In this document: positions 8,282 through 15,820 of the stretch, one piece after another
Numbering within the stretch: the first letter of the stretch is position 1
How the letters are laid out: the number at the start of each line of letters is the position of its first letter
Origin: Luteolibacter algae
GTDB lineage: Bacteria; Verrucomicrobiota; Verrucomicrobiia; Verrucomicrobiales; Akkermansiaceae
Length of the DNA: 64,000 bases
Assembly (NCBI RefSeq): GCF_042683045.1
Contig: NZ_JBHUIT010000005.1
Span: forward strand, 1-64,000
Direction: 5' to 3'
Translations under genes and position numbers: made by a program
The notes under the pieces: generated by a model
The model's database searches: none
The model's input: the letters and a program-made list of their open reading frames with translations, nothing else
Told to the model about the DNA's origin: nothing

Positions 8282-9121
8282 TCACGGGTTTGCAGAGAAC
8301 ATTTGCTCACACCACATTGTCCGAATGACATCGAAAAGCGGGTGAATTTCGTAGCTCTTCGATTGAAAGGACGAGACCCAGACAGGACCTTTTATCGAGG
8401 AAGTTAGGAAGATTCCTTCCGCTTTATCCACATCGGATCGGCTTAGTGGTTTTTCCCGGCATTTGATATGATGCGCGGCGGCAAGTGAGATAATCAGCTG
8501 CCTGGTGATCCCTGCAAGGCATCCGCTATCGAGTCCCGGGGTAAAGAGCACCCCACCGCGAATCAGAAATACATTCGCCATCGCCGCCTCGCAGAGTTCG
8601 TTGGAGGTATTATAAAAAAGCAATTCATCGAACCCCTCACGCCGCGCTAGATCCAAGGCCATAACATGTTCCGCGTAATTCCCCACCTTCAGCCCGCGCA
8701 GCACGCTTTGGGTATCTTTTTTCCAAGGGGCTGCCGTCATTTTCACCGGAGCATTTGGCTCAGTGACAGAGGCCGCCGTCATCCACGCCCAGGCATCCCC
8801 ACTATCCGTCCGGTTCAATGGACCCCGGCCCATACTGATCGTCAGGCGGATTCTTGCCAACCCTTGCTCCAGAGCATTCTTCTTCAACAAAGCCATTATC
8901 ACGGAGTGCAAACCCGTATCCGAGAGCTCTACACTGGTGACACCTAATCGTTCGAGCCCTAGGCGGAGACGTTGCAAATGCTCTTTCAATAGGCATGGCA
9001 CTCCGTTTACGGCGAGAATGGTCTCAAACAGGCTCAGACCGTGACAAAGTCCACGATCCTGCGGAGATATCCGAAAATCTCTTTCTCCGATAAAGCTTCC
9101 ATCGCACCAGACTATTCCCAT
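8282..9121 (-). CDS. class IV aminotransferase (PabC/IlvE-like)
   Basis: A 279-residue PLP enzyme of fold type IV. SPQDRGLCHGLSLFETI is the N-terminal signature. LKVGNYAEHVMALDLA carries the PLP lysine, and ELCEAAMANVFLI plus GLDSGCLAGITR are the cofactor phosphate motifs. It could be 4-amino-4-deoxychorismate lyase (folate pathway), a branched-chain aminotransferase or a D-amino-acid aminotransferase. The length and the FETI motif slightly favour PabC-like proteins. It is monocistronic on the minus strand, with a 96-bp gap to the downstream isomerase gene. Confidence 0.88.
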   Translation of the reverse strand: MGIVWCDGSFIGERDFRISPQDRGLCHGLSLFETILAVNGVPCLLKEHLQRLRLGLERLGVTSVELSDTGLHSVIMALLKKNALEQGLARIRLTISMGRGPLNRTDSGDAWAWMTAASVTEPNAPVKMTAAPWKKDTQSVLRGLKVGNYAEHVMALDLARREGFDELLFYNTSNELCEAAMANVFLIRGGVLFTPGLDSGCLAGITRQLIISLAAAHHIKCREKPLSRSDVDKAEGIFLTSSIKGPVWVSSFQSKSYEIHPLFDVIRTMWCEQMFSANP

Positions 9122-9436
9122 ATCGTCATTAGATAATTTGAAATCAACTTATCAAGAGCTGAGAATTCAAAGTCATCGTTATACGTGAGCCAGGTCACCA
9201 GAACTTACTGGAAAGGAAAACTTTCTCCTAAAAACTCCCACCTCAATAAACAGAACCACAGGAAGTAAAAAGGAAGCGGCCCGACCGATTATCCCCGGGA
9301 AAAACCCAAAAACCCAAAGGGATGTTCAGTCGGGCCGCCTTGTCTTGCGACGGGGAGAAAGAACCACATCGCCGCTTCCGGGTCAAGCCAATTTCATCAA
9401 AAAAATGAAAAAAGATTTTTTAGAAGTGTATCCGGT
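9122..9436. other. intergenic region with terminator, no gene seen
   Basis: 315 bp between the start of the class IV aminotransferase gene and the end of fabH, both on the minus strand. It should carry the aminotransferase promoter. The only clear structure is the long-stem hairpin at 9276-9338. Small ORFs here have no protein-like features. Confidence 0.5.
9276..9338 (-). terminator. hairpin terminator downstream of fabH
   Basis: GCGGCCCGAC and GTCGGGCCGC form a perfect 10-bp GC-rich stem around a 43-nt loop. Read on the minus strand it is followed by TTCCTTTTTACTT, so it fits a factor-independent terminator about 100 bp after fabH. The large loop is unusual. Confidence 0.6.
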
Positions 9437-10438
9437 CTACCAGCGAATCGCTGCAGCTGCCCAAGTGAGTCCTGCACCGAAGACCACCAGCACGATATTT
9501 TCCCCGCGTTTAAAGGCTCCGGAGCGATTGGCTTCATCCAGAGCGATTGCCACCGCTGCGGCCGACGTGTTTCCGTATTTATCTAGATTTACGAAGACCT
9601 TTTCATTAGGAACTGTTAAACGATCTGCAATTGCATCGATAATCCGGAGATTTGCCTGATGGGGGATGACGCAGGCAATGTCTTCCGCTTGAAGATCAGC
9701 ACGCTTGATCACCGTTTCAGCAGCCTCCTTCATCCGGTTTACCGCGTGTTTGAAAACTTCCTTGCCCTGCATCGAGAGTGCCGCGAGATGCTCGCCGGCA
9801 TTTGATTCATTGATCGGACATGCAGAGCCACCACCCGGGATGTTCAGAATGTGTGTTAGATTACCATCGGTTCCCATTTCTGTGGCAAGGATCGCGCCCT
9901 CTCCTTCCTTCGATCGGCGCAAGACAGCGGCGCCCGCACCATCCCCGAAGAGAACACATGTCGTTCTATCTTCCCAGTTCACGAAAGCAGAAAGCTTTTC
10001 AGCGCCGATGATCAATGCATTCTCAAAAGCTCCGTCCGCAATCATCCGCTTGCAAAGCTTCATTGCGTAAAGGAAGCCGGAGCAGGCAGCCGATATATCG
10101 AACGCTACCGCCTTCTTTGCCCCGATCTGCTGCTGCACGTAGCATGCAGTCGCAGGGGTAAGAGTGTCCGGAGTAATTGTGGCGACGATGATCAGCTGGA
10201 CTTCCGCGGCATCAAGTCCCGCTTGTTCCAGGGCCTTCCGGGCAGCTTCGCTGGCCATGTGAGAGGTGTTCTCACCTTCGGCCGCAATCCGTCGCTCCCG
10301 AATACCCGTGCGGCTGAAAATCCATTCGTCGCTGGTATCGACCCGTTGGGCCAGATCTTCGTTGGTTAAAACTGTCTTAGGAACATAGCTTCCCGTTCCT
10401 GCAATACATACCTGATAATTCGTAGCCGACCCACTCAT
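9437..10438 (-). CDS. fabH: beta-ketoacyl-ACP synthase III
   Basis: Starts type II fatty acid synthesis by condensing an acyl-CoA with malonyl-ACP. At 333 residues it is normal length. The Cys-His-Asn triad is intact: C119 in SAACSGFLYA, H260 in IPHQAN and N290 in YGNTS. The conserved WIFSRTGIRERR near the N-terminus is also present. No other fab or acp gene is adjacent. It follows the ATP-grasp ligase by 146 bp on the same strand and is followed by the hairpin at 9276-9338. Confidence 0.97.
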   Translation of the reverse strand: MSGSATNYQVCIAGTGSYVPKTVLTNEDLAQRVDTSDEWIFSRTGIRERRIAAEGENTSHMASEAARKALEQAGLDAAEVQLIIVATITPDTLTPATACYVQQQIGAKKAVAFDISAACSGFLYAMKLCKRMIADGAFENALIIGAEKLSAFVNWEDRTTCVLFGDGAGAAVLRRSKEGEGAILATEMGTDGNLTHILNIPGGGSACPINESNAGEHLAALSMQGKEVFKHAVNRMKEAAETVIKRADLQAEDIACVIPHQANLRIIDAIADRLTVPNEKVFVNLDKYGNTSAAAVAIALDEANRSGAFKRGENIVLVVFGAGLTWAAAAIRW

Positions 10439-10584
10439 GTGGCGAAAGGTTTAGATTGTTAGCCAATCCAAACAAGCGCGAATTTCCTCCTACCGCATCT
10501 ATGCTGCAAGCACATGAACCGCCATGTGGGAAAAATTCCGCTGCCCCCCGCAAAACCAATGATATCAAGCAAAGCTCTCCGCAA

Positions 10585-11649
10585 TCATCCTTCACCTCTT
10601 GGTGCAGGCAGCTTGGCGCGGAAATGCTTTTTGGAATAGGCAATTTTTGCCGCCCGATCCGCTCCCGGATTGCGTTTGTGCTCGATGACAATTGGCTCGA
10701 GACGTTTCAACAGGCCGATCCCATTTGCCATCTGAATGGCTAGACCCGGACGCGCATTCACCTCAATCATGAGCGGCCCCTTGTTCTCATCAATCATGAT
10801 ATCCACACCCAAGTAGCCCAGACCTGTCATTTCCTGGCAGGTGACCGCCATTTCCAAAATTGTCTCCCAATCAGGCATCTGCACTCCGATGAGGCTGATT
10901 CCCAGATCAGGATGATATGTAATAGGCTTCCCATGGTGGATCGCGCGCACCGACATCCCTGTGGCAATATCGATTCCCACTCCCACAGCGCCCTGGTGAA
11001 GATTTGAGCGTCCGTCTGATTCTTTGGTGGATGCCCGGAGCATCGCCATCACCGGATAGCCGTGGAGCATGACCACCCGGATATCCGGCGCTCCTTGAAA
11101 GCTCATATCCGTCAACAAGGTTGCCGGCTGCACGCGGTATTCGATCAGCGCGTAATCCCGCTTTCCGCCGAGGCTGAAAAGGCCTGCCAAAATATTGGAA
11201 ACGTGATTCTTCAAGTCACCTGGAGTGACTTCGGTGCCGCTTGGCTTGATGTAGTTTTTCCCTACTTTCTTATCGATCACCATGATCCCCTTCCCACCGG
11301 ATCCGCGCGTAGGCTTGATGACGAAAGCTTCTTTGCCTTTGAGAATCTTCTCCACGATATTTGCATCGTGTGGAGTTCTCAGCACCCCGTAGGTCTCTGC
11401 CACGGTCATTCCTTCCGCTTCTGCCAGTGCTTTGGTCCGGAGCTTGTTATCGACCAGATCATACAGCCTACGCGGATTGTTCGGCAGAAGGAAACGGGCA
11501 TTGCGCATATTGATGCCAACCACCCCGAGTTCCCTCAGTTCCTTTGGAGTGCGAAACCAGCGATGATACCATTTCGGGACATCCTGGAATACCGGCTTGC
11601 CAGCGTCTGGCTTTTCAGAGAGTGGCTCAATGACTTCGGACTCCCCCAT
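10585..11649 (-). CDS. alpha-L-glutamate ligase-like ATP-grasp protein (RimK-related)
   Basis: A 354-residue cytoplasmic ATP-grasp protein. FVIKPTRGSGGKGIMVI carries the ATP-binding lysine and glycine loop. The metal-binding segment is GVDIMIDENKGPLMIEVNARPG (catalytic E and N, residues about 285-305). It belongs to the RimK-related family found beside an inactive transglutaminase/7TM protein. RimK-type ligases add glutamate or other amino acids to a carboxyl group. The acceptor here is unknown. It starts 4 bp after the 7TM gene's stop and is the third gene of a protease-7TM-ligase operon. Confidence 0.9.
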   Translation of the reverse strand: MGESEVIEPLSEKPDAGKPVFQDVPKWYHRWFRTPKELRELGVVGINMRNARFLLPNNPRRLYDLVDNKLRTKALAEAEGMTVAETYGVLRTPHDANIVEKILKGKEAFVIKPTRGSGGKGIMVIDKKVGKNYIKPSGTEVTPGDLKNHVSNILAGLFSLGGKRDYALIEYRVQPATLLTDMSFQGAPDIRVVMLHGYPVMAMLRASTKESDGRSNLHQGAVGVGIDIATGMSVRAIHHGKPITYHPDLGISLIGVQMPDWETILEMAVTCQEMTGLGYLGVDIMIDENKGPLMIEVNARPGLAIQMANGIGLLKRLEPIVIEHKRNPGADRAAKIAYSKKHFRAKLPAPRGEG

Positions 11650-11653
11650 AAGA

Positions 11654-13180
11654 TCAGGCGTTGGAAAAGGTTTTGAAGCGGATCAGCTCAGACAAGCGGT
11701 AGCCGGTATAGCGACCGATCAACAAAATCCCTGCCAGTAGGATGAGCAGAAGTTCGGGGAAATAGGACGCCCAATATTGGAGCTGGGATACCTTCATGAA
11801 CCGGTAGGCGCAGACAGCCACGAAAACAGAGCCGGCAACCTGGGTAATCGCGCTCCGTTTCCCCTCTTCTTCCCAGATCAACGACATGCGCTCCAATGTC
11901 CAGGCGATGATGATCATCGGGAAAAGTGTGATTTTGATGCCGACGCTCATCCCCAGCTGGTAGCTGAAAACCCCCATCAGCATCATCAGCAATGTGACTA
12001 TCACCACACATGCGGCGACCCGGGGCACGACGAGCAAGTTCATTCGAGAGAGGAGGAATCTGAACCACAAGCCCGCACCAACGAGTAGAGTGAACATCAC
12101 CAATCCCTGCAATAGCGGTAACTCCAGCAAAGCCAATGCCAGAAGCACCGGCATGAATGTGCCTAACGTCGGTATACCGATGATATTTCGCATCAGCACC
12201 ACCACAAACGCGCCCAAGGGAATGAGCACGATGTAACGGAAGACAGCCCTCTCGGAGGCAGGAAGTGCCAGAATCGTGGAGACCAGGAGTGTCGAATCCC
12301 GAAGATCCGTCAATGTTTCGAGAGGGATGTGATCCTTTACGACGGTAAACCCGACCTGGGAATTTTCGCCGCCTGTTAAGTCAAGAAGCGGCCCACCACC
12401 ACGATGCCATACAAAAACGTGACGGCCGTCGGGCACGGTGGATGGCTGCATAGGGTCACGCACTTTCCAGAAAGCTCCGTCGAAATACTCGATCATTGGC
12501 AAAGGCGGTTGCCCGCCGTTCTGGTCATCCAGATTCACCCCGTAGGCCAGCCGCGCAGGAATGCCCGCCATTCCGAGAAGATCGATGCCCATCGAAAGAT
12601 TGGGATTCGGCAATCCCAGTTTTTCGTAATGACGCCTGACAAGAGCATATTCCTGCGATGCCGAAGGATCGTTGATGCGGGTGAAAAGAGATACGAAAAG
12701 AGAGTCCGCATCACGGGAGGCCGCCTTGTTCAGAATGTTCTTCGCTGCCACATCCAGAGCGCCGGGCAGGTTCGGCACTTCCGGCGCTTTCGGAACTTCG
12801 ATCGCCGGCTTCGGCTCACCACCACTGGCCAGACGCTCTTTGAAACGCACCCGATAGTAAAGTCCCTGTGCGTCTTCGCGGTTCTTCGAGGACCACACGG
12901 CCGTATATTCGCCATGTTCGTTTTCCTCGTTGTAATCATAGTCCAGCGAGCCCGATTCCTGGCCCGCATTCATTTTCACCTCATCCGATGGCAGAGAGAG
13001 CCGCACCTTGACATCCCGGCCTGTCGCCAAAAACGAAACCTTGGCTTCCACCAACCATTCGCTGACTTTTTTACCTTCCCAGAAGGGAACACCCAGATTG
13101 CGTGTTTTGTAAGCGGCAAGGCCACCTCCGAGCACGATCAATGCGGCCACCGCTGCTAATAATTTCGCTTGGGCACTCAT
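11654..13180 (-). CDS. inactive transglutaminase-like protein fused to seven membrane helices
   Basis: A 508-residue membrane protein. A signal anchor occupies about 6-24. An extracytoplasmic region (about 25-295) contains a transglutaminase-like fold (GLPNPNLSMGIDLLGMAGIP ARLAYGVNL). The expected Cys is missing: the family's active-site position reads SMGIDLLG. A block of about seven helices covers 300-500 (for example YIVLIPLGAFVVVLMRNIIG). This matches the UUP1/7TM architecture known in gamma-proteobacterial ligase/protease clusters. It probably binds rather than cleaves peptides and could link the external signal to the cytosolic ligase. It is the middle gene of the operon. Confidence 0.88.
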   Translation of the reverse strand: MSAQAKLLAAVAALIVLGGGLAAYKTRNLGVPFWEGKKVSEWLVEAKVSFLATGRDVKVRLSLPSDEVKMNAGQESGSLDYDYNEENEHGEYTAVWSSKNREDAQGLYYRVRFKERLASGGEPKPAIEVPKAPEVPNLPGALDVAAKNILNKAASRDADSLFVSLFTRINDPSASQEYALVRRHYEKLGLPNPNLSMGIDLLGMAGIPARLAYGVNLDDQNGGQPPLPMIEYFDGAFWKVRDPMQPSTVPDGRHVFVWHRGGGPLLDLTGGENSQVGFTVVKDHIPLETLTDLRDSTLLVSTILALPASERAVFRYIVLIPLGAFVVVLMRNIIGIPTLGTFMPVLLALALLELPLLQGLVMFTLLVGAGLWFRFLLSRMNLLVVPRVAACVVIVTLLMMLMGVFSYQLGMSVGIKITLFPMIIIAWTLERMSLIWEEEGKRSAITQVAGSVFVAVCAYRFMKVSQLQYWASYFPELLLILLAGILLIGRYTGYRLSELIRFKTFSNA

Positions 13181-13203
13181 GTTGGTTCTTTCAGAAACGA
13201 TGC

Positions 13204-13974
13204 TCAGCGCATGATCTTGTCGTCCGCAAGATAAACGCGTGATGGATCAATCCATCCGAGTTCCTTGATGGTCGTGCGTCCGATGAGCACGGCAGAGAGC
13301 ATATTTGCCCGATTGTTCAGAGTGAAATCACCGCGCAGTTTCCGCCCGCCGATCTTGAAAGCCAGGCGCACCACCTCACGAGTTTCAGATTCACCACCCG
13401 GCTCTTTGATTCTGGCGATTCGAACTAGCGGAGCTTCCATGCGAACCCGCGGGGAGCCTTTTTTGCGTGGCTCTGTCACAATAAAGCGCACCCACTTTTT
13501 GCCATCACGCTCGAATAGCTCGGTTTCCTCCGCATGGATGGAACTGGTATACGCGCCCGTATCGAGCTTCGCGGTCATGTCCGATTCGAGACCGTCGATG
13601 AGAATTTTTTCCTTCCAGCCGTAGACTTGGATGGGGTCTGGAGAAACCGGCCGGGCCACAGCGGCGACCGCAGTTTCAGCCTCCTCCACAGCGGCCTCAT
13701 CGTCTGGATCGATCTCCGCCTTATCGGAGTCTTTGTCCGATTCTGCCTTATCCGCGGCGTTTTCTTCCGCAGGGGTGCCGGACTCGACATCCTTGTCTTC
13801 CTTACTTGCTGGCTCCGACTTTTCCCCGGCGGCAGTCTCTTCAGCCGCAGGGGGCTGATCTTTACCTGCTTCAGCTTTTTTGGCCGTTTCTGCAGCGCTC
13901 ACGAGAGAACATGTCAGTAGCATGAGAAGCAGTGACAACTGGAACCGGAGGTTGGAAAAGGTTTTAAAATGCAT
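13204..13974 (-). CDS. exported RimK-associated retropepsin-like protease (PF05618-type)
   Basis: A 256-residue protein from the ATG at 13974. A signal peptide spans about 1-27 (ending SLVSA). A long acidic, Ala/Glu/Lys-rich linker follows (28-110), then the catalytic domain at 114-256. That domain carries DTGA at 138-141 (AKLDTGAYTSSI), the aspartyl protease signature, although the family is often named 'ATP-dependent zinc protease'. FTLNNRANMLSAVLIGRTT is the second conserved block. It is first in the operon with the transglutaminase/7TM gene and the ATP-grasp ligase, so it probably trims the peptide the ligase builds. The low-complexity linker suggests it spans periplasm or wall. Confidence 0.87.
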   Translation of the reverse strand: MHFKTFSNLRFQLSLLLMLLTCSLVSAAETAKKAEAGKDQPPAAEETAAGEKSEPASKEDKDVESGTPAEENAADKAESDKDSDKAEIDPDDEAAVEEAETAVAAVARPVSPDPIQVYGWKEKILIDGLESDMTAKLDTGAYTSSIHAEETELFERDGKKWVRFIVTEPRKKGSPRVRMEAPLVRIARIKEPGGESETREVVRLAFKIGGRKLRGDFTLNNRANMLSAVLIGRTTIKELGWIDPSRVYLADDKIMR

Positions 13975-14085
13975 GATGCGGCGGCGACTATCACCTGCCA
14001 TATCACAAAATAGCAATGGAATTATTAGCTCATAACCTAGCTTCTGCTTGATGTTTGCAATGCGAGGAAAGAGATTCCCCGCATC

Positions 14086-15132
14086 ATGACTCCAGCCAAA
14101 TCAGGTTTTTCCATGCCAGCCGAATGGACCCCCCAAGTCGCCACATGGCTCTCCTGGCCTGTCGATGATCCGAGGCATTGGGGCGGTGCGAAGCAGGACA
14201 TCATCTGGAAGAAATTCGCAGAGATCGCGGCAGCCATTTCTCGTTACCAGATCGTGCGGATCAATGCCCCGGGCTCCGCACATCAGGCGATTGGCGAGGC
14301 TTGCAATCGAGCCAAGGCAAACCCCGCCAATGTTCAGCTTTTCGACCATCCGAATAATGATGTCTGGTGTAGGGATCACGGCCCGATATTTGTCAAAAAC
14401 CAAACATCCGGTGAAATCGCGATCACCGATTGGGAGTTCAATGCCTGGGGAGGAAAATTCGCTCCCTGGGATCTCGATAATGCCATTCCCCGGAAGATCG
14501 CTGAATCTCTGGGTCTTAGAGTATTCCCCGGTGGCATGATCCTTGAAGGAGGCGCTATCGAGATCAATGGAGAAGGCCAGCTTCTTACCACGGAAGCCGT
14601 ATTGCTCAATAAAAACCGCAACGCCAGTCTTTCAAAGGCGGAGACCGAACAAAGACTCAAAGATACGCTCGGCGTTACCGAAATTCTCTGGCTGAAATCC
14701 GGGATCGAGGGTGACGATACAGACGGCCATATTGATGACCTTGCTCGATTTGTGGAATCATCAACGATCCTTGCCTGCGAGGAACCAGATCGCAGCTCCC
14801 CGAATTATTCCCCGCTGGCGGATAACATGTCGCGATTGAAAAATTTCCTCAATCCCAGCGGAAAACCTTATGAAATCGTGCCGATTCATCTTCCACAAGC
14901 CTGTGAAATTCCCGGCTGGAGATTGCCGGTTCTCCCCGCATCCTACGTGAATTTCCTGATCCTCAACCATGCCGTGCTGGTTCCTGTATTCCGACAGCGG
15001 AAAAACGACGATCATGCGTTGGGATTGATCCGTGAGCTTTTCCCCCAACGGGAAGTCATTGCGATCGATTGTCTGGATCTGGTCCAGGAAGGAGGCACGC
15101 TTCATTGTATCTCCCAGCAGCAACCCGCCTAG
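14086..15132 (+). CDS. aguA: agmatine deiminase
   Basis: Hydrolyses agmatine to N-carbamoylputrescine plus ammonia. The 348-residue protein has the family N-terminus (MPAEWTPQVATWLSWP), DVWCRDHGPIFV, the EGGAIEINGEG block, DTDGHIDDLARFV and the catalytic cysteine near the C-terminus (C341 in GGTLHCISQQ). All pentein-fold catalytic residues appear intact. N-carbamoylputrescine amidohydrolase (aguB) is not beside it, so putrescine synthesis would need a gene elsewhere. It starts 111 bp from the divergent protease operon and is followed 15 bp later by the YoaK-like gene. Confidence 0.95.
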   Translation: MTPAKSGFSMPAEWTPQVATWLSWPVDDPRHWGGAKQDIIWKKFAEIAAAISRYQIVRINAPGSAHQAIGEACNRAKANPANVQLFDHPNNDVWCRDHGPIFVKNQTSGEIAITDWEFNAWGGKFAPWDLDNAIPRKIAESLGLRVFPGGMILEGGAIEINGEGQLLTTEAVLLNKNRNASLSKAETEQRLKDTLGVTEILWLKSGIEGDDTDGHIDDLARFVESSTILACEEPDRSSPNYSPLADNMSRLKNFLNPSGKPYEIVPIHLPQACEIPGWRLPVLPASYVNFLILNHAVLVPVFRQRKNDDHALGLIRELFPQREVIAIDCLDLVQEGGTLHCISQQQPA

Positions 15133-15147
15133 CGGTAACGCAGCCCT

Positions 15148-15819
15148 ATGAAACAACTCACACCGCGGCAAATCATCTTCGGCGGTTGTATGCTGGCTTT
15201 CGGGGCAGCGTTTTTGAACACAGGCTTCATTATCACGGCCGGCACTTCGGTAAGTCATCTTACCGGAGACCTTTCGCGGATTGCTTCCGGTCTCGCCTCT
15301 TTCAGCGAAACCAATGTCACCAGCTTATTGAGGGTTCTGATGGCGACCCTGGGCTTTATCGCCGGGGCAACAGCATCCGGCTTTTTCCTGCACCATCCCA
15401 CCCTTCATGTCAGGATGCCCTATGGTAGGATGCTGTCATTGATCGGTCTCATATTATTCGGCGCGGATGCTTTGATGAGTCATCACTTGATCAGCGCAAT
15501 CTGTGTCAGTGGCTTCGCCTGCGGGATGCAAAATGCTCTTGCAAGCCGCTATCGGGGATCGGTTCTGAGGACGACCCATGTCACCGGCCTATTCACCGAT
15601 CTTGGGATTCATTTGGGAATGAAGCTACGTGGACATAGCATTGAGGGATGGAAAATCACTATTCCCATTTATATCTCAGTCTCATTTTTCGCCGGGGCAG
15701 CGGTCAGCAGCTTTCTGGTGTTCCGCTATCAGGCAGACTGGATTCTCTACACGGCAGCCAGCTACCTGTCCGCCGGATTGATTTGGAGCTTTTACAAACG
15801 CTTCTTCAGACAAGCTTGA
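15148..15819 (+). CDS. YoaK-family (DUF1275) membrane protein
   Basis: A 223-residue protein with about six membrane helices. The DUF1275 signature is clear: FACGMQNALASRYRGSVLRT followed by THVTGLFTDLGIHLG. Members are predicted transporters or permeases of unknown substrate. It follows aguA by 15 bp on the same strand, so the two may be co-transcribed; a link with polyamine precursors is speculative. Its stop codon is one base away from the stop of convergent uvrB. Confidence 0.88.
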   Translation: MKQLTPRQIIFGGCMLAFGAAFLNTGFIITAGTSVSHLTGDLSRIASGLASFSETNVTSLLRVLMATLGFIAGATASGFFLHHPTLHVRMPYGRMLSLIGLILFGADALMSHHLISAICVSGFACGMQNALASRYRGSVLRTTHVTGLFTDLGIHLGMKLRGHSIEGWKITIPIYISVSFFAGAAVSSFLVFRYQADWILYTAASYLSAGLIWSFYKRFFRQA

Positions 15820-15820
15820 C

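Noticed and set aside
8219..8407. Plus-strand 62-residue ORF across the gap before the aminotransferase
   Set aside because: Overlaps the C-terminus of the aminotransferase on the other strand and lacks hydrophobic or domain signals.
12404..13159. 251-residue plus-strand ORF
   Set aside because: Antisense to the transglutaminase/7TM gene; composition is arginine/histidine-rich shadow sequence.
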